Shown: positions 10,866-21,279 of the stretch, one piece after another
Position numbering within the stretch: the stretch's first letter is position 1
Layout of the letters: each line of letters begins with the position of its first letter
Assembly: GCA_002751075.1 (NCBI GenBank)
Contig: NAOQ01000090.1
Location: 9,034-49,198, forward strand
Reading direction: 5' to 3'
Length of the DNA stretch: 40,165 nucleotides
Origin: Ichthyophonus hoferi
Taxonomy: Eukaryota; Opisthokonta; Ichthyosporea; Ichthyophonida; Ichthyophonidae
Position numbers and translations under genes: made by a program
The notes under the pieces: generated by a model
Told to the model about the DNA's origin: nothing
Databases searched by the model: none
The model's input: the letters and a program-made list of their open reading frames with translations, nothing else

Positions 10866-13800
10866 CATACATACACATATACCTACCTACCTACATACTA
10901 TTATAGTCTCAGGCCTTCAGCTATAGGCTCAATATCATGCGAGTGCTCTGCCAGTTATGATATATGGTATCCTCTCCTAGTAGCTTTAAGTCAATCATCG
11001 ACCTCTTTTCTCCCTAGTCTAATCACCTGTATGGCTGAAATTCTGATCGGATCTGATCAATCTAGTGATTTATTGGATGAGGATCAGGAGGTAGGTTATA
11101 GTGTACTATAGTATAGTATAGTATAGTATAGTACAGTGTATTATAGTGCATTGTATTATAGCGTAGTTCAGTGTAATATAATATTGTATACGTGTGGTAT
11201 AGTACAATGCAGTATAGTGTAGTATTTTATAGTATAGTATTATATTGTAGTATCAAGGATAGGTATACGAGATCCTTTAATAGGATAACTAATTGCTAAT
11301 CAGCAATTGATTACTAATCTCTAGTTCAAATCTTGGATTTACATATTAATCTAAGTTATGATTGATATATGATTATTAATATAAAATATCCTTATTTAGC
11401 GATTTTTACCCTTAAAAGGATTATTTTTATTTTTGCCGTGTGGAAAACCTCTATCTATATCCAGTTAACATGAGCTTTTAATTAATTATTTAAAATTAAT
11501 TATTTTATTAACACCTAATTATTTGTCTTATTCATAGCAATGAATGTTCATTCACGAAATCTAATTAAGTATCATTTCAGAGTCCTGAACGTGCCAGTTA
11601 TCGTCGTACTGTAGGTGGGTTATGTAATTGAGTAACTAATTATTCTGAACAGGTTTTTATTATAATTATATGCCATGATGCATATATATACACTTGCATA
11701 CTATTTTACTATTATACACATATACCTACACTCATATTTACCGTCATACCATCATTCTATCTTACATACATATATACACATACATACAAATATATACATA
11801 TATAGATGTACATACATATACTTACCATACACCTACACAGCATCTTGGATGGTTCAATTCTTACAACAAGAAGAGAAGAATGAAGAGATAGCAACTAGTC
11901 TAACAGTTGGGTTTGAGATCCGAAACAGTCTGTTGACCACCTGTATGAAGCATCCCAATGCTTAGTAAGAAATGTTTTTATATTTTTGGGTAGGGTGGGG
12001 TATTATATTTGATTATTAAAATTATTTTTTCCGGTTATTATTATTATTATTATTATTGTTATTATTCTTAGTAGTATTATTATTGTTTTTTCTATTATCA
12101 CTTCTATTTTTATTATTATTGTACTATTGGCATATTTCACTTCAGGTATAATTGTTTTATTTTTGATAGTTATCTAAACTAAACCATGTATGACAATATA
12201 TAACGTGTAAGTATATACTATAAGGTTTGTATTCTATATAGTGTCTATAGTTTTAGTTTTTTGTTTTCTTGTAGCAGAGGATCCATGACTACATGCTTAT
12301 ATCAATTCATACCTACATATACATACATATATACTATCATACTATCATGTATACGTACATATCTACATACATACATACATAAATACACACAGTACTAGTT
12401 TCCTGATCCCTCTTTTAACTGCTGGGCAACCATTCGAACACCAAAAAAATATTCTAAAAAGAGCATCACTTCATTATACCGCTGACAAAAAAGAGGTATG
12501 TATGTAGATATGATAGTATAATATATATATAATTGTATGATAAGTATGTAGGATAATATATATATGTGTAGTACGTATATAGGTATGTCTGTATATTTAC
12601 GTATGTATGCATATATTTGTATATGCATGTATATATGTATGTGTCTATATATCTATATACTCCAATATTTTGGTACATTGTCTTTCTGTTGTCGCCTGTC
12701 TCCTTGCTATGACGTCAAAAATTACTACCAATTACCCGTGCTGCCTTTCTATCCAACTCCTTCTAAGCTACTTAAGTTGGGCATGATTACATCATGCCTA
12801 TCTAGGTTTATTATTGATTATTGTTTAATTGATGTAATTAACCCTGGCCAATTAATTATGATCAGTAGTAGTTAGTACTAATCGGGACTAATGGTACAGG
12901 ATGCTAATACACTCTCTGAGATTGTTGTGACAGAGGAAGAGATAATGAAATTGGTGAGCTTGAAGGAGGTAAGGTATTCTCATTATGATGTCAGTAATCT
13001 TATCTAATCAAATCACATACTGACTAACCTCATTATGATGTCATTATAGTATAATATAGTATAGTATAGTATAGTAGATTATAGTATAGGTCAGTATGTA
13101 TCTCTGTATATGCACTTAAACATACATATATAATCTTCAATCTATTTTCACTTTATTGCAATGTTCCTTCAGCCCTAATTGTTAGCCATTCGCTTTAGTA
13201 ATGCCTAATTTTTTCGTATTGCATTAGGAGGCCATGCAACCTATAGCTGGAAGGAGATGGCAGCGAGTAGGAAGAGATCATTGGAGAGGGTGTGCTATTG
13301 GTTCCTTGCCATCCAATAAGATGCCTCCGTTGGCTCTGCCCCATATCCTAAATACATACCTCCATACACTAGGTATAGTATATATCTTATTATGATGATG
13401 ATTATTATTACTATTATTATTACTAGTAATTACTATTACTATAGCGTACTATATATATGCTTTACTGACTTATTGTAATATGACAATATAAAATTATATG
13501 TATTGCAAACCATAATATATTTCCTACTTAATGAAAGGAAATATAATTGATTACTTATTGTATAGTGTAGTGAGCCAGTATTGATTAGTGTAAATATTAT
13601 AGTCAAAAGCAGTTAAAATTAATCTACCTATCCCTATTTTAGCAGCCACTACTTTATCCTCAACCGTCAAATCGGATGATAGCGATAGAGAGGAGGGTAA
13701 TGAAGGTGCAAAACGACCCAACAGGTGAATATCTATCTATCCATCTATCTATCTATCTACCTACCTGTCTATCTATCTATATATTTCTTTATCTCTCTCT

Positions 13801-13991
13801 CTATCTACCTATCTATCTATATATCTCTTTATCTATACACACTAATCCACCCTACCACCTTTCTCTCTCGCTCTCTCTCCCACCCTTACAGTACAACTAG
13901 TAATGTATTGGTTACTAAGAAACCAAAAATAGAAGATCCCTCATCATCCACCCAATGGCTAGGCCTGAATTTAACAGTCTCATTACTATAA
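7393..13991 (+). CDS. LAS1: LAS1, HEPN-type endoribonuclease of pre-rRNA ITS2 processing
   Basis: Las1 (LAS1L in animals) cuts ITS2 during 60S ribosome maturation, in a complex with the kinase Grc3/NOL9. Exons: 7393-7506, 8469-8554, 8840-8917, 9019-9184, 9812-9935, 10202-10346, 10913-11090, 11581-11614, 11841-11964, 12393-12495, 12900-12968, 13228-13372, 13646-13724 (or from 13643) and 13892-13991. All introns are GT-AG, the phases agree, and the product is 514 or 515 aa (yeast Las1 is about 500). The start ATG opens MSNKVQRLFPWVNPEEW, matching the PW...E...V..WLF opening of the family. Further matches are KARGKVPVAVDSTATLVDV (about 42-60) and ALIRFVNG. The HEPN catalytic motif lies after LPSWLVDL as RHDGTH, with Arg128 and His133. 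The C-terminal family block WRGCAIGSLP is at about 426-435 and is the region known to bind Grc3. The family is certain; a few splice edges are not. Confidence 0.93.
7507..8468 (+). repeat. LAS1 intron 1: long TAT-rich degenerate repeat
   Basis: This 962-bp intron separates codon 38 from GTA TCG GCA TGG. From about 7690 to 8220 it consists of degenerate TATAG, TATTAT and GTTATTAGAT units. Apparent Tyr/Leu-rich ORFs here (for example 8078-8278) are translations of the repeat. A short purine/GT stretch (7609-7660) precedes it. Confidence 0.7.
8561..8591 (+). other. Putative G-quadruplex just inside LAS1 intron 2
   Basis: Six GGG runs (8561-8563, 8567-8569, 8573-8575, 8579-8581, 8583-8585, 8589-8591) are separated by 1-3 bases, six bases after the exon border at 8554/8555. 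This fits the standard G3+N1-7 quadruplex pattern on the coding strand, so it could form in pre-mRNA. It stands out in an otherwise very AT-rich region. Runs of G near a 5' splice site are also known as intronic splicing enhancers. Confidence 0.7.
10389..10550 (+). repeat. (CATA)n microsatellite in LAS1 intron 6
   Basis: This is a tetranucleotide array, purest at about 10435-10510, with a variant tail of ATGCCTAC units to about 10550. It is wholly inside the intron 10347-10912. The repeating Met-Tyr-Val-Cys (minus strand) and His-Thr-Tyr-Ile (plus strand) ORFs over it are artefacts of the repeat. Confidence 0.9.
10806..10895 (+). repeat. Second (CATA)n array in LAS1 intron 6, next to the acceptor
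   Basis: ACATACAT units run to within about 20 bases of the 3' splice site at 10912. The array ends in CCTACCTACCTACATACTA. Confidence 0.88.
11102..11240 (+). repeat. (TATAG)n pentamer array in LAS1 intron 7
   Basis: Pentameric TATAG units begin about ten bases after the 5' splice site at 11091 (GTAGGT) and become degenerate after about 11135. A similar TATAG cluster occurs in LAS1 intron 11 (about 13047-13090). Confidence 0.8.
11680..11835 (+). repeat. Degenerate CATA/TACA repeat in LAS1 intron 8
   Basis: Imperfect ATACATA units fill most of the 226-bp intron 11615-11840 and end at CACCTACACAG, the acceptor. Tyr/Thr/Ile-rich ORFs here are translations of the repeat until exon 9 starts at 11841. 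Confidence 0.8.
12300..12390 (+). repeat. CATA repeat at the end of LAS1 intron 9
   Basis: ACATACAT units run up to the acceptor AAATACACACAG at 12392. Upstream, from about 12035 to 12120, the same intron has a (TTA)n trinucleotide tract. Confidence 0.8.
13725..13891 (+). repeat. LAS1 intron 13: (CTAT)n and pyrimidine tract
   Basis: This short intron is almost wholly CTAT/CTCT repeat, ending CCCACCCTTACAG. Apparent Leu/Ser/Ile/Tyr ORFs start in the repeat and then run into the true last exon. Confidence 0.85.
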
Positions 13992-16900
13992 TTGGCTATG
14001 TGAAACCAGTGAAACCACTTGATTAAAATATATATAAATAAAAACATACTAATACATATATTGATGATTTTTACTCAATATGGTGTATATTAAATTTATC
14101 AATAAACATGGATTGATCGTTTATAATTGTAATGGTTGCTATGTCCTTTTATAGTATAACTTGTTTATGTTTGATTGGTGTAGAGATATACTTTAATAAA
14201 TGTACTTAAAAATTACTTCAATAAGAATACTCAATTAAAATGTGTAGTTTACTATAATATAGAATACAATACTATGCTATGCTAAATCCTATTATATTAT
14301 ACTACACCGTACTATACCATACTGTGCTATACATTTAAAACATTCTACATCAATAATCACCTAAGTTGCCTAGGTGAGTCCATACTGTAACCTCTTCAAT
14401 GGTTTATAGTATAAAATAGTAAGAAGATAATAGCAAGAATAGCATAAATTGGCTGGCGTTGCAATGCATGCATTGTGTATATGAAATTCATTAATAAAAT
14501 GATAATAACCTACAACACATATCATCCTCCCTCTCTCTCTTACTTTAGGGGTAAAAGAATAAACAGTTTGTAAGGTATCATAAATACAATAGTGTAGTAT
14601 AATTATTAATATCCAATGAATTACACCATGAGTACTTCCCGATTGTTGCTATCGAATTAATACCGCACCGTAGAATTAATTCATAGCTACTGGGTTTCAT
14701 CAAAAGGGAAAATTTAGTGAAGTCGTTATATTATACTATACTGTTCTGGTTGGTTATTGCTGTGGTAGACAATATAAACCTTTGATGATTGGGTATTAAA
14801 AACAACGGAATATTTTTATTGGCTTACCTCTTTGATCAGTGCTACTGAAGGATTGTTAAGATAAGCGACTCTTAACTTTCTGCTTCTACATTACTAATAT
14901 AATAATATTATTAATAATATCTAAATGTTGATTGCATAATATCGCCTCAATGTACAATATTGAGCGGACTCATATGCTATGGGGCGAAGGTATTATATAT
15001 TTTCCCAAATATTCGTGACGGTCCCGCTCACTGCATTGTTATAGCTCATTCTTTAATTTCTATTTATTTTATGGTATACTATATTTACTTATTACTAGTT
15101 TAAATGTTTAATTCTATAATGCTGACAATTCAGTCAATTTATACAATAACTTTGAGCAATAGTTAATTGCATGACTTTCTTAACTAGGTTAAATCGATTT
15201 GTCAATACGTAGTATGCACGCACATTAATGAATTGGCTAACGAGCTATACAAATAAGGACACGATAGTACATTACAAGATTATCGAAATAAGATTAGACA
15301 ATTCTAGTGGGCCTCAGTGATCTTTTCTAAGATTGTATTAGTAAATAAGGATCTTTAGGATCAGTCCCATTTATTTACATTAATGAACACAGCTATATGG
15401 GCGTTAATCAAAATTAACAATAAACAAAGATGGAGAAAGAATAAAAGAAGGAAAAATAACTAATAAGCAGGGGGTGCTATTTTACACGCAAACTGTTCAT
15501 AAAGAAAACGGTTCAGCCGGCCACATTTCATACACAAAACACGGTAACAATAAACACCGACTCTATCCTATTTCTATACGGTCTTTGCTGACGGTTTTTT
15601 CCAAAAAATAATATCAAATGTACAACACAACTTTGAACATATATTAAATATATGTATATTATATAAGTGAAAGTACAATAACTGATATGATGGTATGGTA
15701 TATATATACGAACATTATACAAACATTAACAATTTCAAGCACATGTAGCAATAGTATATAATGGATATTACAGTAAGAGTAATTGTATTGCTATAGAAGC
15801 GATTAGGTATGCTTCGAAAGAGAAGAAAAATAACTTGAAAATGGACAAAAGAATATAACAGAAAGATGGAAAGACAAAAGAGCAAAATATAGTAAGAGAA
15901 AGGATAAAGAGGAAATAAGTGGTGTAGTAGTATTATATAAAAGGGGGGACAACATAGGCAAAAGAACAAAAGAGATACTAAGTTAGAGAGAATGAACAAT
16001 TAATGCACAAGATATCATAGGAAGAAGGTAGGAGGTATGCATGCATTTAGATAGGTAGGTATATATCTATCTATAATAGTATGCATATATGTATATATGA
16101 TAAGTGTGTTTGTAGTATAGTAAAGATGATTGTAATCGGATGACATGAGAACACGTTATCTAAACAATACATAATTTCAAGTACATGTAGAAACAATTAG
16201 GTATTTCTCAAAAAAAAAAAGCCTTTGCTAGATGGCCAGTGGAACCCTAATCAATACTTTGTTTTTTTTTTTCTCGTTTAATAAAATACATACGCAAATA
16301 TGGATGAAACCCGGACGTAAACAAGGTAAGAAAAGTTTATAGAATGCGTAGCTGTGCAACTATAAGAATTGTACATAATCGCTGCGAGCTTCAAGTCAAG
16401 ATATAAAAAGAAAGGAAAAAACTGTTGAAGTGCTTTAAGAAAGCTTCCCTACGATAGTTCAAGTAAAGGCCATAAAATAAACAAATTGCAGCCCGTAGGA
16501 TAGTATAGTAGTATGTATAATAGCATGAGGCTCAAACGGCATTCAACCAAATAAAGTATAGGACACTACATTAACTGTATATAGGTAAGAATGTAATATA
16601 GGGCGGATATGGTATCCCGCTTATCTCTCCATACTAATCTCGCTATCCACACACTGTTAACATTGAGACAGAGATCTGTCTGATTATGAAACTACACTCA
16701 CAATTGTATTTTATTCCTATACAAACTATAGTGTATAGTGGTTAGATTGAGACCAAAAGTATAGTAAGAATATGACACTTAAAGCCATTTTTTAAGTATA
16801 ATACATAAAATAGTATGTCAACACTAACTTTATTACCTTGAGAAACATGGTGCCAGCCCCTTTCTCTGTTTACTTCTAGCTTTCATATAATTTTACCATT

Positions 16901-17180
16901 TACTAAATTAAGCAAATGAAAGTTATTTTAACCAGCTCTTATGATTGATGATTATTGAGATTTAATGTAAAGCCTCCATACACATAATATAATATAATGA
17001 TATAATGTAATATAAAATAATAGAATGAAATATGATACAGTGCAATAATATATAATAATATGTAATATAATATAATATAATATAATATAATATAATGTTA
17101 TAATATACCATACTATAATATGATATAATATACTCGAATGTAGGGTTATATAATATAGTACAATGCAATACAACGTCTTC
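13992..17180. other. Intergenic DNA after LAS1, no clear gene
   Basis: The region is AT-rich, with TATAG/TATAA-type pentamer clusters (14250-14330) and a (TATAA)n tract from about 16985 to 17160. Two short minus-strand stretches look weakly codon-like: about 14728-14580, and 14875-14828, the latter followed by GTAAGC. They do not join into a gene I can defend. The Phe/Leu/Ser-rich minus-strand ORF at 15715-15999 is the complement of a purine-rich tract. Confidence 0.4.
14037..14042 (+). promoter_or_regulatory. AATAAA poly(A) signal candidate for LAS1
   Basis: AATAAA lies 46 bases after the LAS1 stop codon. AT-rich DNA yields such hexamers by chance, but the spacing is suitable. Confidence 0.4.
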
Positions 17181-17319
17181 TAGGGACATGGGAATACGTC
17201 CTGAACATTCCTAGCGGATTGGCATGGGATTGCTCCTTCGAGTTTATTATATCCAATCCGAAAGAGCTGCATACTTTGGTGGCGCCGCATATTGTATGGT
17301 TTTGTGGCTCAATCTAAGA
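17181..17319 (+). other. Codon-like island, unidentified exon or gene fragment
   Basis: After TTCTAG the sequence is open for about 46 codons (GTWEYVLNIPSGLAWDC at the start, WFCGSI then TAA at 17317-17319) and has markedly higher GC than the TATAA repeat on its left and the AT-rich DNA on its right. The minus strand is also open in two frames, one starting with an ATG (MRRHQSMQLFRIGYNKLEGA), so the coding strand is uncertain. I recognise no domain. It may be an isolated exon, a gene relic or a transposon piece. Confidence 0.3.
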
Positions 17320-18979
17320 GATAGCTTTCTGTTAGAATATTAAAAATGGTTATTTTATATAAAAAATAGCTTACTATTTGTGTTATTATTAATAATTAAT
17401 ATTTATAATAATATATATATAAATTAATAATAATAAATAAATAGAGAATATATTGCCTGAAATGACGGCAGGTATAATATGAACCAATGATATTACAGAG
17501 ACGAGTATGCAGAAATTGTAATGGTGGGAAAAACAAAAATTAGATATATTAATAATGAAGGTGATTAGTGATTGATGGACTAAAATACAGAATACCCTCA
17601 CAACCTATTCCATTTCTACCAATCAGACTATTTCTCTGAGCTTAGATGTTGACATCTGCATATACTATATTATTGTACCTAGTAGAGGGACTCCTGTGAT
17701 ACAAATTGGTTTATTGTTATGACCGATAATTTACTTAATTATCCGTTTCTAATATGTTCCAAAATTCATCCCATTTAGACTGAGCCGGTGTTCAATGCAG
17801 CTTAACTACCTAGATAAATTCATACACCACGTCCCGTTTATAAACAAAAACGCATGTCCAGAACCAGTCTAGGCACCCCCAGCTTATAGTTTATAGAATT
17901 AGTATTAGCTAATAGACGTCCTGTAGTGATCGTTAGTAACAAAATAAAGTTTTTACAATATTTAACCAATTTCATCATATAATAGAACCATCGATGTGAT
18001 GTGGCAATTGTAAAAATGTAGGTAAAAATCTACAATCACAAATATATTATTATGTAGCTCAAATTTTGCTTTATACAATGGTCAATTGTTGTACTCTCTT
18101 AGCATGGCAGGATAATATTTACAATTAGCCTGTCGGCTGTAGATATTTTTATTGGCAGAAATATCAAATAACTAAACATATTTCTAACAATAATATAATA
18201 ATAACATTAAGTTATAATGATTACCGATTACCGATGTGATTTAGAATATATTTCAAATGTTAATACAAGATTATAGCTTGTAAATTAACTGTGACCATCA
18301 CCTTATCCTCTGCTCTATAGATATATGTTAGTATTTGGTACACTAAAATACAATTTGTTTTAAAAAATAATAAAATAGAATGAAATAATAATAAAATATG
18401 GACAGTTCAGGGATGTTTTTGTGCGATGCATGATTGTCGATTCAATATAAATTTATGTTTTTGGTTAATTTTAGTAACACTAATAATTGGTTCAACCACA
18501 AAAATCTTGCATTTTTAAGTAGGCATAATTGTTGAGTTAATATTTGAAATAATAAATGCATAAAATTTCAATAAAATTTCAAGAACTTTAACTTACATTG
18601 AACATACCTTAGACAATAAACTACCTTTCAAAACCCTTTGCTCTTCAAATCTCATAAAAGCAATACATATATAAAGCAATATTATTTAAAATATTTAAAC
18701 CTCCCTTATATGTTTATTCATTAACATTTGGTATATTATACAAGAGGAGATAACTTAAAAAAATCAAATATCAACAAAAACACTAATAATCTATATGTGC
18801 CCACCAATAACAAAGCCGTTTGAAATTAATTGCATTTTCTAATTGGTGTGTATTGTACCACCACATGTACTCTATTCTGTATAAGGTCATTAATAGCGAT
18901 AGGCTACTATATTATAACTTTTTTCTGGTAGCTAGATTTCAATTTTTATTCCTGTTCTAATTTAGGTCTGAAGTCCAGA
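17320..18979. other. AT-rich intergenic DNA before the HMG-box gene
   Basis: I see no gene. The minus-strand ORF at 17389-17601 has low complexity. Directly before the HMG-box start the sequence CTGTTCTAATTTAG followed by GTCTGAAG resembles the end of a 5'-UTR intron (branch-like CTAAT and acceptor TTTAG). Confidence 0.35.
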
Positions 18980-19696
18980 ATGAACATGTTGATCGCTTCC
19001 CTGTCTTCCCCGCTTCGCACGTTCGGTGTCAACACCCTCCGTATTGTTCCTGTAGCCCTTCTCTCTACCGCCGTCAAAACTACTGCCTTTGAAACTCATG
19101 ACATTAAATCTCTTGCCAAAGAAGCTAATGTCCAAAAAACTTATGACGATGACAGTTTGGATGAAGCTGGTTATCAATACCCTAAGTTGTCAACTGAGGG
19201 ACCCAAACGTCCCTTCTCTGCCTATTTTCAGTTTAAGCAAAAACAATTTTCTGCAATGAGATCTGCAAATCCTGGTGTGCCAGTTAAGCAATGTTACATC
19301 CATATTGGAAAGATGTGGAAGGAAATGGATGACAGCTCCAGGCTGGTATGCTATGTTATGTTATATATGTCATGTTTGGTATATGATATAATAATCTTTC
19401 ATATTTTTTATATTTTAAAAACTTCTAGCGCATATTGTAACATAAATTATAAGCCATACCAATTTTTCTTTGTTTAAACCCATCTCCCTGCTCTTTTCCT
19501 TTTTCCTCCTTTTTCCTTGTATATTAATTATAGTTACACCGATACGCTTTTCCAGCTTCTAATAGTTGAAAATAAGAAACGATATGCCAAATTCAGTGAA
19601 GATTATCGTAAGTGGAAGGCCACCTGGACTGATGAGGACAAGGAGAAAATGAGACAATATTACTCTGGGAAGAGGGGATTCTTCAGACATCCTTAG
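18980..19696 (+). CDS. Mitochondrial HMG-box protein (Abf2/TFAM-like, single box)
   Basis: This gene has two exons: 18980-19345 and 19556-19696, with the intron GTATGC...TTTTCCAG in phase 0; the product is 168 aa. The first 40 residues carry Arg and Lys but no acidic residue until the ETHD segment (MNMLIASLSSPLRTFGVNTL and on), as in a mitochondrial targeting peptide; a second ATG two codons later is equally usable. One HMG box spans about 74-145: PKRPFSAYFQFKQ, then HIGKMWKEM, then KKRYAKFSEDY, with the usual aromatic residues and the KRP entry motif. The protein ends GFFRHP. Mitochondrial HMG proteins bend and compact mtDNA. Abf2 and TFAM have two boxes, whereas this has one recognisable box plus an acidic linker (KTYDDDSLDEAG), so the exact orthologue is unsure. 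The intron falls inside the box. Confidence 0.82.
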
Positions 19697-19711
19697 GATG
19701 GAAAGGCCTAG

Positions 19712-19859
19712 GTAAAAATTCTAAAACATAATATGTCATGCTATTGTTAGGCCAACAATTATATTATATATATACATACATATATTCATAACTTTTCTTT
19801 TTTACTCTACCAAATTATATCTTTATTTTTATTTTTATTTTATTTTGTCTATATTGCAG
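19712..19859 (+). other. Probable 3'-UTR intron of the HMG-box gene
   Basis: GTAAAA follows the stop codon after 15 bases (AAGGCCTAG before it), and a T-rich tract ending TATATTGCAG closes the segment. An exon junction this close to the stop would normally not trigger nonsense-mediated decay. An AATAAA lies downstream at 19912-19917. No transcript evidence is available. Confidence 0.4.
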
Positions 19860-19911
19860 AGTATCCTAGTATATTATATGACTTTCTCCAGAAAGGATTG
19901 ACTTAGGAATT

Positions 19912-19917
19912 AATAAA
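19912..19917 (+). promoter_or_regulatory. AATAAA poly(A) signal candidate for the HMG-box gene
   Basis: The hexamer lies 53 bases after the proposed 3'-UTR intron. It is the only good candidate close to the stop codon. Confidence 0.35.
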
Positions 19918-20215
19918 GTAGGTTATCTGTATATATTTATTATGATTTATTATGTAGGAAAGTGTATGTAGGAAGGGTATATAGATACAGATACATATAC
20001 GATATCATAATACTATGATATACTATAATATGTTAAGGGTCCTAATGGCATATTAATTTGCAGATAATTACTGATGTATATATGCCAAGGACCTAGTAGG
20101 ATATATATCTAAAAGGTCCTTCTCTGAGACATTCTAAATTTCTTATATATACCTTCATTCGTGTGTTATGATTATAATAAAAGGCTGATCTCTTGCAGCA
20201 TACTGTACTAAATTT

Positions 20216-20470
20216 TCAATCCCATACAGTCTTATTGCGATTTGGAAATGGTCTTATCCAATTAATTGGTGTATTGTAGTTGTAGATCAGATCCTCGTAT
20301 GAGATTCCAAAATTTCTTGTCACTGGATCTATAGTTACAGTGTGGTAACCAATAATTATAGTTCCGTTGAAATCTAAAAATAGAAGGAATCTTTTAGTAA
20401 AATTAGAATCTATAGAAAGGTATGCTCTGTCCAAATCAGCAATTCCTATCTGTGCTGGAATCTAGGTAAG
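20216..20470 (-). other. Codon-like ORF of unknown origin
   Basis: On the minus strand the frame is open from an ACCTAG acceptor-like site near 20460 to a TGA at 20216-20218 (about 80 codons). The composition is protein-like: IGIADLDRAYLSIDS, then FLLFLDFNGTIIIGYHTVTI, ending NKTVWD. There is no ATG near the start, so it would be a last exon. The DNA just upstream (20470-20560, minus strand) is codon-like in another frame (NYAQGISKGPSTIHYSYIYS), which suggests either a further exon or a decayed ORF. The upstream minus-strand ORF 20838-21170 might be part of the same thing. I do not recognise a family. Confidence 0.35.
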
Positions 20471-21279
20471 TATGATTTGGATGAATATATATACGAGTAA
20501 TGAATTGTGCTTGGTCCTTTTGAGATTCCTTGGGCATAGTTAATTGGATTGTTATAAGTTATTTATAGTAATAATTTTTGAAACTTTGATCAGGTGCCTG
20601 CCAATCACTTGGTTTATTGAATGCCTATATTTTCTAGTTGTTTCTGATTGTATACATGTTTAGAACCGTAAAGAATGTTAACACAGTTTACTTTCTATGC
20701 ACTAGATGTTATAATTAATTCCTAATTGATTCAGGGCCTTACTTCATCATACATGCAAGTGCTCTAAATATATTACAGGTTCTACTGATAACAGTTTGCC
20801 TAATATAGCTATTAAGATAGCACTTCTACCAGTGAACTCATTTGTGCATAGAAAACCAGACCCTATAATACAAATATGCTGATTGTGATGCATACTTTGC
20901 CGGAGTATGATTTAAGTCCATGTTGCAGTTTTGTTTTTGCTCGAGAATTGATAAAACCTTGGGAAGTATGAGATCAGGTGATTTGTAATTGAACATCTTG
21001 GTTGGGAATAGTAAGTAGAGACAGGAGAATTCCTGAGGCCTATGTTTACTTAGAAGGCAAAAGAATATCGAATTAAAAGGCGTTTTAACGTGTCTCTTAA
21101 CATAAATGAAGTACAGATATTCCAAGACATTTTTTATATTAATAAACAAGTTAACAAGATACCTACACATTGAGTTATCTAGCCCTCAAACATATGATTT
21201 GAACTGGCTTATTATATAGTCACAACCTCTGCCATAGGCTGGTTCAATTTTGATTGATTGTAGCTATATAAAGAAATAC

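Noticed and set aside
11270-11345. tRNA-like segment with a B-box-like AGTTCAAATCT and a hairpin AATTGC/GCAATT in LAS1 intron 7
   Set aside because: The acceptor stem, T stem and anticodon stem cannot be formed at the same time with normal loop sizes, so it is not called a tRNA.
12265-12392. Alternative LAS1 exon starting after CTTGTAG near 12273
   Set aside because: The frame runs through the CATA repeat and meets a stop before the conserved segment; the acceptor at 12392 gives an uninterrupted in-phase junction.
14580-14875. Two weak minus-strand exon candidates (one followed by GTAAGC)
   Set aside because: They do not share a clear frame, acceptor or family, so no gene is called.
15715-15999. 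94-codon minus-strand ORF rich in Leu, Phe and Ser
   Set aside because: Low complexity, from a purine-rich plus strand; no splice sites, motif or neighbouring exon supports it.
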